DNA of 64,000 nucleotides from Bacteroidota bacterium (GCA_023387965.1 JAEWHE010000014.1:62001-126000), one strand, 5' to 3'; numbered from the stretch's first letter, positions 25,617 to 35,159 are shown. The notes: generated by a model not told the origin, from the letters alone. A program made the numbers and translations.

Positions 25617-26172
25617 TCACATATTGCGTAATAATCACAATCTGTTGTCCGTCAACTTTTCCTTCGATATATTCTGCATTTTCGTGATCAAGGCGAATAT
25701 TTCTCACGGCAGTTCCTTGTTTGGCAACCATACTCGAACCTTTCACCTTTAAATCTTTAATCAACACAACAGAATCTCCGGTTTGTAAAGTCACGCCGTT
25801 ACAATCTTTGTGGATAATTTTATTTTCGTCATCTTCACCTTCACCCGTTGCTTTTGCCCAATTTAAATCGTCTTCTTCGAGATACATTTGGTCTAACATT
25901 TCATGTTTTTGAAGACGGCTTAACATTCGCCAAGAAATAATTTGTACCGGTAAATGTTCGCTCCACATGCTATCGCTTAAACCTCGCCAAGAATTTTCAT
26001 CCATTGTTTCAGGATTTTCAATTTGGTCAATTAAATTTTGGTTCAACAAAAGATGATCCTGCAAATCGTTAGTTCTCGACGGAAGTACGGCAAAAATTTT
26101 CAAGTTTTCGGTTTCTCCCGAGATTTCGCATTTGCCACCGCTTCGCGACAATAAATTTTTTTCTAAGCTCAT
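25606..26172 (-). CDS. PhnA/YjdM-like protein
   Basis: A 188-residue member of the PhnA (YjdM) family, once linked to phosphonate use but of unsettled function. The C-terminal half carries the family domain: DCNGVTLQTGDSVVLIKDLKVKGSSMVAKQGTAVRNIRL...IEGKVDGQQIVIITQYVKK, an SH3-like barrel. The N-terminal zinc-ribbon-like part is only partly kept (GGKCEISGETENLKIFAVLP has one CxxxG instead of paired CxxC). It follows coaD by 24 bases on the same strand. Confidence 0.86.
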   Translation of the reverse strand: MSLEKNLLSRSGGKCEISGETENLKIFAVLPSRTNDLQDHLLLNQNLIDQIENPETMDENSWRGLSDSMWSEHLPVQIISWRMLSRLQKHEMLDQMYLEEDDLNWAKATGEGEDDENKIIHKDCNGVTLQTGDSVVLIKDLKVKGSSMVAKQGTAVRNIRLDHENAEYIEGKVDGQQIVIITQYVKKV

Positions 26173-26196
26173 TATAATTAAGTAATTTTTTTGGAA

Positions 26197-26658
26197 TTAT
26201 TTTTCTAATCTAACCGATTGTGGAACTAACAATTTATAATCGCCATTGTTGCGAATCACATCTCTCACGATGCTCGAACTGATAAACGAAGTTTCGGCTG
26301 CAGTTAAAAGAAAAATGGTTTCGATATTAGACAAAGTTCTATTGGTGTGGGCAATTGCTTTCTCAAATTCAAAATCTGCCGGATTTCGCAAACCGCGAAG
26401 AATATATTTTGCGTTTCTTTTTTTGCAAAAATCAATCGTCAAACCTTCATAAGTTGTGACTTCAATCGAAGGTTCATTGGCGAAAGCCTTTTCAATAAAA
26501 TTTTTTCTTTTGTCTAAAGAAAACATGTATTTTTTTTCGGCATTAACGCCAATTGCCACAATGATTTTGTCAAAAAGTGGAATACTTCTTTTAATAATAT
26601 CAAAATGACCTAAGGTTATTGGGTCGAACGATCCCGGAAATACAGCTATTTTTTCCAT
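26197..26658 (-). CDS. coaD: Phosphopantetheine adenylyltransferase
   Basis: Makes dephospho-CoA from phosphopantetheine and ATP. 153 residues. Nucleotidyltransferase motifs: FPGSFDPITLGHFDII (TxGH), RGLRNPADFEFE (substrate-binding loop), and the ISSSIVRDV signature. The start is four bases after the stop of the DUF5615 gene, so this essential gene may be read from the same transcript as the toxin-antitoxin-like pair unless an internal promoter exists. Confidence 0.96.
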   Translation of the reverse strand: MEKIAVFPGSFDPITLGHFDIIKRSIPLFDKIIVAIGVNAEKKYMFSLDKRKNFIEKAFANEPSIEVTTYEGLTIDFCKKRNAKYILRGLRNPADFEFEKAIAHTNRTLSNIETIFLLTAAETSFISSSIVRDVIRNNGDYKLLVPQSVRLEK

Positions 26659-26662
26659 AAAT

Positions 26663-27004
26663 TTATTTAATTTCGAGACAGGCAGTTTCTGTAAAATCTT
26701 CTGAAGCGATAAATTCGTTAATAATAGAACTTTTGGAATTTAGAATTTCCGCCAGATAATCAGTTTTGCTATTCCCGAATCGAAGCCAGATAATTTTAGG
26801 TGGATGTCCTTTTAAATTTGCTAAATCAAAAAAATCTGCGTCGAACGTTACAATCGTATAATTATTTACTTTCGCAAATTTCCAAATTTCGACATCAGAA
26901 AAGTTTTCAATTCCAAGATTTCTAACTTGTTGATCTTCTGGAAATTCTGAATTTATTTTTGAAAGAATTCGAAATGAGATATTTTGGTCGAAAAGTAATT
27001 TCAC
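26663..27004 (-). CDS. DUF5615 PIN-like protein (probable toxin)
   Basis: A 113-residue PIN-like nuclease-fold protein. It opens with MKLLFDQNISFRIL (first acidic Asp) and has IVTFDADFFDLANLKGHPPKIIWLRFGN, typical of DUF5615. Members are proposed RNase toxins of toxin-antitoxin loci. The start is GTG (27004), overlapping the DUF433 stop by four bases, the classic coupling of such pairs. Whether it is active is unknown; the conserved acidic residues Asp6 and those in TFDADF look intact. Confidence 0.88.
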   Translation of the reverse strand: MKLLFDQNISFRILSKINSEFPEDQQVRNLGIENFSDVEIWKFAKVNNYTIVTFDADFFDLANLKGHPPKIIWLRFGNSKTDYLAEILNSKSSIINEFIASEDFTETACLEIK

Positions 27005-27225
27005 GAAGCAATCTGAATTTTATGTTCGCGATCTGCCGCATAAGAAAGGCAAGCTTTAATTTGGTTCTCAGTTAGTTCAGGAAAATCCTCGATAATTTCG
27101 GTTATGGACATTCCGTTAGCAAGCCAATTCAAAACATCAAAAACAGTAATTCTTGTTCCAATGATGATTGGTTTCCCGAAACGAACTGCCGAATTTATTT
27201 CGATATATTGCTTATAATCAATCAT
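27001..27225 (-). CDS. DUF433 protein (probable antitoxin)
   Basis: A 74-residue DUF433 protein: GKPIIIGTRITVFDVLNWLANGMSITEIIEDFPELTENQIKACLSYAADREHK, a winged-helix-like DNA-binding fold. In pairs with DUF5615 it is the presumed antitoxin and autoregulator. First gene of the pair; a near-consensus -7 box (TAACTTTA, plus-strand 27240-27247) lies 14 bases upstream. The pair sits between ddl and coaD. Confidence 0.9.
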   Translation of the reverse strand: MIDYKQYIEINSAVRFGKPIIIGTRITVFDVLNWLANGMSITEIIEDFPELTENQIKACLSYAADREHKIQIAS

Positions 27226-27263
27226 ATACTATTTTTTTGTAAAGTTAAGAAAATTATTGCCAA

Positions 27264-28250
27264 CTATTTTTTCCATAAACTTTTTCTTTTTAAAGCCAAT
27301 TCAACTTCGTTGTCCAATAAATCCGAAAAATTGATTTTGGCATATTCAGCTTGTTGCGGAAAAATACTTTGTGGCGATAATCCAGGATTGGTATTGATTT
27401 CTAAAAAATGCGGAATGCCGTTCATCACAATAAATTCGCTTCTTGTGAAACCACTCATTGCTAATGAATCATACACCTTTTTTGCCATATCACGAACCAA
27501 TTTCTCAGTATTTTCGTCTAATCTTGCTGGCGTAATTTCTTCTGATTTGCCTAAATATTTGGCTTCGTAATCAAAAAAATCATTTTCCGAAACAATTTCG
27601 GTTAAACCTAAAACTGTTGTTTCGCCTTTGTATTTCAAAACGCCAACAGAAATTTCAGTTCCATTTAAAAACGATTCAATCAAAATTTCGTTGTCTTCTG
27701 CGAAAGCAAATTCCAATGCTTTTTCAAAATCTTCAATACGATTCACTTTGGAAACACCTAAACTACTTCCGGATTGGTTGGGTTTTACAAAAAATGGCAA
27801 ACCTAATTCTGCCACAATATTTTCTGCGGAAATGTCTTCGCCTTTGGTTACATAAATTGATTTTGCCTTCGGAATTCCAAATTTTGACAAAACCGAAAGC
27901 GTGTCACGTTTATTAAAAGTCAAAGCCGATTGGTAAAAACTACAACCTGAATACGGAATACCCAATAATTCCCAATACGCCTGAAGATGTCCGTCTTCGC
28001 CAGGAGTTCCGTGAATGGTATTGAGAATGACGTCAAAATTTATTTTTTCGCCGTTAAGGCTAAAAGAAAAATCGCTTTTATCAATGGCCAATTTATTTTC
28101 GTTGACAATCACATGCCAACCATCCAATAAAATATGTACGGCAAACGTTTTATATTTGTTAGAATCGAGATTTTTGAGAATCAGTTGGCCGCTTCGAAGC
28201 GAAATCACAGATTCGTCCGAATAGCCTCCCATTACAACAGCTACGTTCAT
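27264..28250 (-). CDS. ddl: D-alanine--D-alanine ligase
   Basis: Joins two D-alanines for peptidoglycan precursors. 328 residues with the ATP-grasp fold: VVMGGYSDESVISLRSG, HGTPGEDGHLQAYWELLGIPYSGC, FFVKPNQSGSSLGVSKV, TRSEFIVMNG and FLEINTNPGLSPQSIFP. Length and motifs are complete. It diverges from the PASTA-rluD pair. A short heptamer array (28257-28284) occupies its upstream region. Confidence 0.97.
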   Translation of the reverse strand: MNVAVVMGGYSDESVISLRSGQLILKNLDSNKYKTFAVHILLDGWHVIVNENKLAIDKSDFSFSLNGEKINFDVILNTIHGTPGEDGHLQAYWELLGIPYSGCSFYQSALTFNKRDTLSVLSKFGIPKAKSIYVTKGEDISAENIVAELGLPFFVKPNQSGSSLGVSKVNRIEDFEKALEFAFAEDNEILIESFLNGTEISVGVLKYKGETTVLGLTEIVSENDFFDYEAKYLGKSEEITPARLDENTEKLVRDMAKKVYDSLAMSGFTRSEFIVMNGIPHFLEINTNPGLSPQSIFPQQAEYAKINFSDLLDNEVELALKRKSLWKK

Positions 28251-28256
28251 TTTTTG

Positions 28257-28284
28257 GTTTGAAGTTTAAAGTTTAAGGTTAATG
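28257..28284 (+). repeat. Short heptamer array upstream of ddl
   Basis: Four 7-base units: gtttgaa, gtttaaa, gtttaag, gttaatg. Same unit family as the array at 25538. Confidence 0.6.
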
Positions 28285-28365
28285 CTGACAATTGTTCCCA
28301 GGATCACCATCAACACAAAACAAAATTACACTAATTATCGAAACGAAAAACCTTTGAGATTTTTA

Positions 28366-28373
28366 TATCTTTG
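28366..28373 (+). promoter_or_regulatory. -7 promoter box for the PASTA-rluD pair
   Basis: TATCTTTG matches TAnnTTTG, 19 bases before the ATG at 28393; no clear -33 TTG. Confidence 0.5.
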
Positions 28374-28392
28374 CAACAAATAACATTTTTTT

Positions 28393-29001
28393 ATGACCTT
28401 AGGAAAATACCTGACGAGTAAAGCATTTTTTTTACAACTTTTAATAGCAGCCGTTGTGGTTGTGATTTTGGCATTTTTAATGATGCAATGGCTCAAATTT
28501 GCAACAGATCATGGCAATGAAATTGATGTTCCGGATTTGCGTAAGCTAACAGAACAACAAGTTGAAGAAAAATTAGACGAGCTAAATTTAGAATACGTAA
28601 TGCTCGACAGCATTGATTATAACCCGAATTTTCCAAAAGCTTCCGTTGTTCTACAAGATCCACTTCCTGGAGCAAAAGTAAAAGAAGGCAGAAAAATTTA
28701 TATCAAATTAAATTCTTCGAACTTTTCTTCGATAAAAGTGCCGGATTTAATTGAAAAAACTTTGCGTCAAGCCGAAACAACCATCAAAGCTTTAGGGCTC
28801 GAAATCGGGAAAAAAACTTACAAACCTTATTTAGGAAAAGATATGGTTTTAGAAATGCATTCGGGTGGAAAAAAATTAGTTCCTGGCGAAAAAATCCGTA
28901 AAGCGTCTGTAATTGACCTGGTTTTAGGCGATGGAAAATTAAGCTTTGAAGAAACCCAGCAAGACACGATTCCGCAAGAAGAAATAGAAGAAACTGAATA
29001 A
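28393..29001 (+). CDS. Membrane-anchored PASTA domain protein
   Basis: A 202-residue protein with one N-terminal transmembrane helix (about residues 13-36, FFLQLLIAAVVVVILAFLMM) and two PASTA repeats: IDVPDLRKLTEQQVEEKL...PGAKVKEGRKIYIKLN and IKVPDLIEKTLRQAETTI...VPGEKIRKASVIDLVLGD. The tail is acidic. PASTA domains bind peptidoglycan fragments or penicillin-binding proteins; here there is no kinase domain. It lies beside ddl (divergent) and overlaps rluD by one base, a conserved-looking flavobacterial order. Confidence 0.9.
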   Translation: MTLGKYLTSKAFFLQLLIAAVVVVILAFLMMQWLKFATDHGNEIDVPDLRKLTEQQVEEKLDELNLEYVMLDSIDYNPNFPKASVVLQDPLPGAKVKEGRKIYIKLNSSNFSSIKVPDLIEKTLRQAETTIKALGLEIGKKTYKPYLGKDMVLEMHSGGKKLVPGEKIRKASVIDLVLGDGKLSFEETQQDTIPQEEIEETE

Positions 29002-30044
29002 TGAACCCGAACAATTTAGCAGAAGAAACCTTAGACGACGAACTTTTTGAACATTATCGGTTTGAGGCCGCAAAAGGTCAAGCGCCACTTCGGGTTGATA
29101 AATTTTTAATGAATTTGGTGGAAAATGCCACGCGAAACAAAATTCAGCAAGCGGCAACTGCCGGAAATATTTATGTAAATGATATCCCGGTGAAATCGAA
29201 TTACAAAGTAAAAGCCTTTGATGTAGTGAGGGTTTTGCTTTCGCATCCGCCGTTTGAAAATATTATCATTCCCGAAAATATTCCGCTGGACATTGTTTTT
29301 GAAGACGATTCTTTGCTGGTGATTAACAAACCAGCCGGACTTGTGGTTCATCCCGGACACGGAAATTACACCGGAACTTTGGTAAACGCTTTGGCTTTTC
29401 ACTTTGAAAATTTACCTTTAAATAGTAGCGAACGTCCCGGTTTAGTTCATAGAATTGATAAAGATACTTCCGGACTTTTAGTGGTTGCCAAAACGGAATT
29501 GGCTATGTCGCAATTGGCAAAACAATTTGAAGAAAAAACTTCAGAAAGAGAATATGTTGCTTTGGTTTGGGGCAATGTTACTCAAGACGAAGGTACGATT
29601 GTTGGTGATATTTCGCGTCACGCAAAAGACAGAATGCAAATGGCTGTTGTGCCTGATGGCGAAGGAAAACACGCGGTAACGCATTACAAAGTGTTAGAAA
29701 GATTTGGTTACGTAACTTTAGTTTCTTGCAAACTCGAAACCGGAAGAACGCACCAAATTCGCGTTCATTTGAAACATATTGGTCATACTTTATTCAATGA
29801 CGAACGCTACGGCGGAAATTTAATTTTGAAAGGAACGACTTTTACCAAATACAAGCAATTTGTAGATAATTGTTTCAAAGTTTTACCAAGACAAGCACTT
29901 CATGCCAAAACACTTGGATTTGAACATCCTATTACCAAAGAGATGATGCGTTTTGATACCGAAATGCCTTCGGATATGACGGAATGTATCCAGAAATGGC
30001 GTACTTATTCCAATTCACATACCATTGAAGAAGACGAAGATTAA
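29001..30044 (+). CDS. rluD: RluD-type pseudouridine synthase
   Basis: Isomerises uridines in 23S rRNA. 347 residues: an N-terminal S4 RNA-binding domain (LRVDKFLMNLVENATRNKIQQAATAGNIYVND), the catalytic Asp in LVHRIDKDTSGLLVVAK, and LETGRTHQIRVHLKHIGH. It starts in the stop codon of the PASTA gene (TAATG overlap), so translation is likely coupled. A terminator follows directly. Confidence 0.95.
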   Translation: MNPNNLAEETLDDELFEHYRFEAAKGQAPLRVDKFLMNLVENATRNKIQQAATAGNIYVNDIPVKSNYKVKAFDVVRVLLSHPPFENIIIPENIPLDIVFEDDSLLVINKPAGLVVHPGHGNYTGTLVNALAFHFENLPLNSSERPGLVHRIDKDTSGLLVVAKTELAMSQLAKQFEEKTSEREYVALVWGNVTQDEGTIVGDISRHAKDRMQMAVVPDGEGKHAVTHYKVLERFGYVTLVSCKLETGRTHQIRVHLKHIGHTLFNDERYGGNLILKGTTFTKYKQFVDNCFKVLPRQALHAKTLGFEHPITKEMMRFDTEMPSDMTECIQKWRTYSNSHTIEEDED

Positions 30045-30050
30045 AAACTT

Positions 30051-30079
30051 TCCCCGGCAATTTTTTGTCGGGGATTTTT
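30051..30079 (+). terminator. Terminator after rluD
   Basis: TCCCCGGCAA (30051-30060) pairs with TTGTCGGGGA (30065-30074) with one G-T wobble, followed by five T. It may also serve the convergent T9SS gene. Confidence 0.8.
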
Positions 30080-32816
30080 ATCGGATTAAGCTAAAATGTC
30101 CCCGAATCACACGACCATCGTCTAATTTTACCAAATACCAATAATCAGTTGACGGTAAGTTTCTTCCATTGAAAACGCCGTCCCATCCCGGACCTTTTGG
30201 ATCAACATCAGCTAAAAGTTTTCCAAATCTGTCGAAAATATAGATTTTTGAGTTAGAGAAAAAGTTAGCATTTACCCCAACGATGTTCCAAGTATCATTA
30301 AATCCATCTTGATTTGGCGTAAAAAATTTCGGGATTTTCACTACAGAAATTTCTTGTTGAGAAACGCCACAACGGTTGATGTCATTTACATAAACGGTAT
30401 GAAATCCTGGTGTTACATTCGTAAAAATATTTGACTCCTGAAAAGGTCCTGTTGGCGCGTCTAAACTGTATTCATAGTCGCCAATACTTGTATTTTCTAG
30501 TAAAATTGTCACGGTATTATTGTCTGACAAATCTTCGATTTCAATATTTTGGATAATCGCAGCATTGGAAGGTATCACCGTAATTGTACGGGTTTTGCTA
30601 CAATTTTCTAAATTAAAAATTTCCACACTATACGTTCCCGGATTTGCAACGGTTATCGAAGCAGTTGTTTCGCCAGTTGACCATTCAAATCGATAATTGG
30701 CTAATTCATTTGCAGGAATTCCGGAATATAACGGAACTGTAAAATTTGGAATGTTGGTACAAAAATATTTTTCATCAGAAACTTCAATTTGCGGAAGCGG
30801 TAAAACTTGTAATTCTACTGTAAAAATTGCAGCGCAAGAAGTTCCGCTACTTACATGAGCATAAATTGTTTGAGAGTCAGCAATAGTATTGGTAAATGAA
30901 TTATTTAATGGAAATTGTTGCAAAAAAGCATCATTTAAATTGGCATAAAAAACCGCAGTTCCCGGAACCGGGAAAGTGATTTCAGTTAAATCGAAATTGG
31001 TCAAACCATCTTCTGTTAAATCATCACATTTTTTTTCGATAATTGTCGGATGACTTGATGCGTTGACTCGTAAATTAACTTCAGAAATTGTGTAACATCC
31101 AGAATTATTGTGGGTTACACGGGCGTAAACCTTTTGCGGATTTGCTGTATTTGTGAACGGCATTTCCAAGTCATTGGTAAGATTGGTAGCATTTACAACA
31201 TCATCATAAAACACAACCGACAAATTAGCGTCCCCTCCGGTGAGTTGATTGATGGCATTATTAAGCGGAAAAATTATTCCGGTTTCTGCCGATGTGGGAC
31301 TACATTGCTCGAGCGTAACCGACGTTGCAGTTGGTGGTTGGTAAATAATAATATTTTTGGCATTATTAATCGGAACGCTTTCTACCACAAGATCTACGGT
31401 AACAGTATAATTTCCGGGAGCGAGATATTGATGCGAAGGATTTAACGAAGTTGAAGTATTTCCGTCACCGAAATCCCACAAAACGCTGTCAACCGTTCCG
31501 TTAGATTGTACGGTGAAATTTGTCATTTCGCCTAAACAAAAATTTTCGGCAGTGATGGCAGAATTAAAAATCGACGTAATGAAAGGCGGCAAACCAAACA
31601 TTGATCTTCCGCTTCCTAAATTCACTGCATTGGCTTGATAGTCACAACCATTTCCGGCGATATCTGGACTGTGAATGACGTCTAAACTACTCGAATTGAG
31701 ATTTGCTTTGTAAATTTTTCCGTCAGGACCTAATTGCAAAGAAGCACCAAAATTACCAAACTGCAGCATTGTCATTGAAATCGGCTGGCTTAAATCTTCA
31801 ATGTTTATTTGGTGCAAACCAGCAGTTGAGGTAATGTAAACATTTTTCCCTTCGGGTGAAAATTCAATGCCGTAAGGATTAAAATTATCAATTAGTAATG
31901 TTGGGTTTGAAATAACTCCGGTTTGGTTATCAAAATCATACAAATATACAAAACCATCTGGAGTTGTAGAACCCGCAACGGTCGATTGCTGTTGATGTGC
32001 AATAGCTAATTTTTTTCCGTCAGGCGAAATTTTTATTTGTCCAATGGCATTTCTTCGATACCCCGAAACAGGCACAAATGGAGCGATTTGTGTTACAACT
32101 GGAGTGGCATTTACACCGGTTTCATCAACTTTAAAGGCGTAAAATTTGTCAACAAAATGCGCAACAACCCAATATCCATCACTGTTTCGGGTTTTGACAG
32201 CGGTAATTTTTTCCGAACATTTGTATTTTATTTCTTCGCCTAAAGCATTAGTGTCATAAGTAACCAAATGTGTGTTGAGCGAAACGACATCGCCAATGCT
32301 TCCATTGCTTCCCGTAACCGAAAAATCTACCGTAGAATAATTAAAACCGTTGTTAAAACCATCATCGTCGTTTGGAACAGTACCATCATCAGAATAAGTT
32401 CCAGAAAAACGATTTGGGTAAACTGCAGCATTTTCGTGATGTGGTTCGTCAACAGTAAAAACGTAGTAAATGTCGTGGTTAATAGGATTTGGAACAATAA
32501 TTCCGGATTGCGTACTCGAAGGATCTCCTAAAAGTGTAAAATTTCCGCTTGGCATGACCAAATGATTTCTATCCCAAACCGTTCTTCCATCAGTGTAAAG
32601 CAATAAATTTCCGGACGCGTCAGACATGGAACTGCAACCTTCGTTGGTTACAATTTGAATTGAATTTCCCGGCGTTGACAAAACCGTAATTGAATTATCG
32701 GCGTTAAAACGAAGACCCGCACGATTGCCAAAAAACCAGTTTGAAGCTTCGCCTTGTCCATAAACAGCGAGACTCCAAATTGTATTGACGATTACCAACA
32801 GGAAAATCTTTTTCAT
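30078..32816 (-). CDS. T9SS type B cargo protein with beta-propeller-like region and PKD domain
   Basis: Secreted protein of 912 residues. Signal peptide MKKIFLLVIVNTIWSLAVYGQ; then a region with propeller-like strands (WFFGNRAGLRFN, LLLYTDGRTVWDRNH, IKISPDGKKLAIAHQ, YGIEFSPEGKNVYIT). A PKD domain (SVLWDFGDGNTSTSLNPSHQYLAPGNYTVTV) follows near residue 450, then two CD..DG..FDL-type modules shared with the giant protein at 2129, and the sorting domain IPKFFTPNQDGFNDTW...GWDGVFNGRNLPSTDYWY. Function on the cell surface is unknown. Tandem with the next T9SS gene, but each has its own upstream box. Confidence 0.93.
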   Translation of the reverse strand: MKKIFLLVIVNTIWSLAVYGQGEASNWFFGNRAGLRFNADNSITVLSTPGNSIQIVTNEGCSSMSDASGNLLLYTDGRTVWDRNHLVMPSGNFTLLGDPSSTQSGIIVPNPINHDIYYVFTVDEPHHENAAVYPNRFSGTYSDDGTVPNDDDGFNNGFNYSTVDFSVTGSNGSIGDVVSLNTHLVTYDTNALGEEIKYKCSEKITAVKTRNSDGYWVVAHFVDKFYAFKVDETGVNATPVVTQIAPFVPVSGYRRNAIGQIKISPDGKKLAIAHQQQSTVAGSTTPDGFVYLYDFDNQTGVISNPTLLIDNFNPYGIEFSPEGKNVYITSTAGLHQINIEDLSQPISMTMLQFGNFGASLQLGPDGKIYKANLNSSSLDVIHSPDIAGNGCDYQANAVNLGSGRSMFGLPPFITSIFNSAITAENFCLGEMTNFTVQSNGTVDSVLWDFGDGNTSTSLNPSHQYLAPGNYTVTVDLVVESVPINNAKNIIIYQPPTATSVTLEQCSPTSAETGIIFPLNNAINQLTGGDANLSVVFYDDVVNATNLTNDLEMPFTNTANPQKVYARVTHNNSGCYTISEVNLRVNASSHPTIIEKKCDDLTEDGLTNFDLTEITFPVPGTAVFYANLNDAFLQQFPLNNSFTNTIADSQTIYAHVSSGTSCAAIFTVELQVLPLPQIEVSDEKYFCTNIPNFTVPLYSGIPANELANYRFEWSTGETTASITVANPGTYSVEIFNLENCSKTRTITVIPSNAAIIQNIEIEDLSDNNTVTILLENTSIGDYEYSLDAPTGPFQESNIFTNVTPGFHTVYVNDINRCGVSQQEISVVKIPKFFTPNQDGFNDTWNIVGVNANFFSNSKIYIFDRFGKLLADVDPKGPGWDGVFNGRNLPSTDYWYLVKLDDGRVIRGHFSLIR

Positions 32817-32835
32817 TTATTAAGAAAAATATTTC

Positions 32836-32843
32836 CAAATGTA
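32836..32843 (-). promoter_or_regulatory. -7 promoter box for the PKD T9SS gene
   Basis: TACATTTG on the minus strand, 19 bases before the ATG at 32816, in the 36-base gap between the two T9SS genes. Confidence 0.5.
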
Positions 32844-32852
32844 GCAAAAAAT

Positions 32853-35159
32853 CTATCGGATGAGTGAAAAATGTCCTTTAATTGTGCGACCGTTTTCTAA
32901 AGTAATTACAAACCAATAATCATTTGAAAATACATTTTTTCCATGAAAAGTGCCGTCCCATCCGGGCTGGTTTCCTTTAAATGAAAACAATAATTTTCCA
33001 TATCGGTCAAAAATATTCACTGTAGCATTCGGTTGCGACTGAAGATACGGAATGCGCCAAATATCGTTGTAACCATCACCATTTGGTGTGAAAAATTTTG
33101 GATAATCCATTACGAAAAAAGTATGTGAACTCGTGCCACAAAAATTTTGATCGGCAATAAAAACCGTGTATTCGCCGGAAGGCAAATCATCAAAAGTAGG
33201 ACTTGTCTGAAACGGACTTCCATTTAAACTGTACACATAATCTCCAATGCTATCTGGCGTTAAAATTATGGTTGCCGAATTATTTCCACCGCTAAAATCG
33301 TTGATTTCCACATTTTGCACCGTAGCGATAGACGAACCTGTTACCGTAAAAGTTTTGGTGCCTTCACAATTATTGGCGTTCGTAACCGTAACCGTATAAG
33401 TTCCGGGACTATTCACAGTAATTGTTTGTGTATTTTGCGGTGGCGTTGTATTCCAAGTATAACTGCCAAAACCCGCTCCAGCGTTTAAAGTAATAGGCGA
33501 TCCCGAACAAATAATTCTGGTAACATCATTTAGGCTTTCGCCAAAGGAATTCACGATAATTTCAAACGAAACAATCCCGAAACAATCACTTCCATTGCGT
33601 AATTTGGCGTAAATTGTTTGGCTGAAGGCATTCGTATTTACAAAATTTTCTGGGGATATAATTTCAGATTGGTTCAAAAGTGCGTTTTCTTCCGAAGTAA
33701 AATAATGGACTGATCCCGCAGGAAAATTCGCTAAGATAGCAGCTTCATTTTCGGTTAAATCAAAAACATAAAATCCATCCAAAGGATTGCTGTCAACGTC
33801 ACATTCTTCTATATTTGCCGGATTTGTCAAGGTATTGTTAGAAACGTCAAGCGTTAATTCGGCAACGCCAACACAACCATAATTATTGAGAATTCTGGCG
33901 TAAACGATGTTTTGCGTATTAGTAAAATTATCCGGATTTGGAATTGGTGTCGTGCCATTTTGCGCGTCAATCGCCGAATAATAATAATTTTGCACCATAA
34001 TATCCGGATCGCTTCCTACGATTAAACTATCGGCGAAAGCCAAATTAAAAGCCGCAAAACCATCATTATCCGCATCACATTGAATCAAAGTGCTGTTGAT
34101 TCCCGTTGGGTTTGCAGCATATTCAATTTCAATGTTTCCGGTGGAAACGCAACCAGCCGAAAGCGTGACTTCTACGGTATAAGTTCCGGGATTTTCCACC
34201 AAAAAATCTGGCGTGTGAACGCTTTGCAAAACGCCGTCAACATACCAATCATAGTTGGTTGCAAAAGCACTTGTGGCGTCTAACAGCAAAGTTTCGTCTT
34301 GACACAAAGGATTATTACTGGCTACCAAACGGTCGTTACCCAAATCAGTTTCCACGGTAAAACTTCCGCCATCTAAAAAAATCGCAGAATCGTAACGGTA
34401 ATTTCCTTCATCGGCAATGACCAATTTTATGTGGTACAAAGTTCCAGGTATTACTTCCGCTTCGGCAATCATGGGAACGGTTTGACCATTAAAATTGGTA
34501 GGATGATTGACGCCGTTGAAACCGCCGAAATAGGCTTCGTTTCTCGCCTCACAACCTCCAGCTCCATCAATTTGAGGACGAACTGACGTTACTTTTACAG
34601 GAATATTGGTTCCGGGAACTACGGCAAGATTTTGATTTACCGTTGTCCCAGCTTCACGAAGCAAAAAAGCAAATCCGTCGCTGTAACGGCAAGGTGCATT
34701 GTCATGATATTCTTCGGAAGAAAGCATGTACCGGAAACTAATTTTATTGCCAAGAGGCACAAAATCAAATTCTAAAAGGGTTGCATTTACAGAATTGTTG
34801 ATTTCCAAAGCTTCTTCCAAATCGCGATCTCCAGGCCAATTCATTCCACCACCATCGTCAAGCAAACTATTATTTGGGCCAACCGCCGAAGTTGCGCGAC
34901 CTGAACTCAAAATAATTCCTTCGGTGAAAGGAAAACCACTCGAATTTCCGTTGAAATAACCATAACTTTGAGAGCCGTCGCCAAAATTTCCGCCTAAAAC
35001 AGAAATATTTGAAACTGTAGCGCAAGTGCTGTTAACTAAAACATTTTCAACAAGTTGTTGTGGGGTGTAAGAGTCGTCAACCTGAATGTATTGTGCTTTC
35101 GCCGAAAAAATTCCGCAGAAAGCAAAAAAAATAAAAAGGTGGTAATTTATTATTTTCAT
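32853..35159 (-). CDS. T9SS type B cargo protein with choice-of-anchor L domain
   Basis: Secreted protein of 768 residues. Signal peptide to about residue 22 (ends SAKAQ). A choice-of-anchor L domain covers about 25-270: GIILSSGRATSAVGPN, FDFVPLGNKISFRYMLSSEEYHDNAPCRYSDGFAFLLRE. An Ig-like stretch follows, then two CDxDxDGFxxFNL/FDL modules, and the sorting domain YPKFFTPNGDGYNDIW...NIFDRYGKLLF...GWDGTFHGKN...HFSLIR. The last residues match those of the neighbouring T9SS protein. The start is supported by a -7 box eight bases upstream, leaving almost no leader. Confidence 0.93.
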   Translation of the reverse strand: MKIINYHLFIFFAFCGIFSAKAQYIQVDDSYTPQQLVENVLVNSTCATVSNISVLGGNFGDGSQSYGYFNGNSSGFPFTEGIILSSGRATSAVGPNNSLLDDGGGMNWPGDRDLEEALEINNSVNATLLEFDFVPLGNKISFRYMLSSEEYHDNAPCRYSDGFAFLLREAGTTVNQNLAVVPGTNIPVKVTSVRPQIDGAGGCEARNEAYFGGFNGVNHPTNFNGQTVPMIAEAEVIPGTLYHIKLVIADEGNYRYDSAIFLDGGSFTVETDLGNDRLVASNNPLCQDETLLLDATSAFATNYDWYVDGVLQSVHTPDFLVENPGTYTVEVTLSAGCVSTGNIEIEYAANPTGINSTLIQCDADNDGFAAFNLAFADSLIVGSDPDIMVQNYYYSAIDAQNGTTPIPNPDNFTNTQNIVYARILNNYGCVGVAELTLDVSNNTLTNPANIEECDVDSNPLDGFYVFDLTENEAAILANFPAGSVHYFTSEENALLNQSEIISPENFVNTNAFSQTIYAKLRNGSDCFGIVSFEIIVNSFGESLNDVTRIICSGSPITLNAGAGFGSYTWNTTPPQNTQTITVNSPGTYTVTVTNANNCEGTKTFTVTGSSIATVQNVEINDFSGGNNSATIILTPDSIGDYVYSLNGSPFQTSPTFDDLPSGEYTVFIADQNFCGTSSHTFFVMDYPKFFTPNGDGYNDIWRIPYLQSQPNATVNIFDRYGKLLFSFKGNQPGWDGTFHGKNVFSNDYWFVITLENGRTIKGHFSLIR

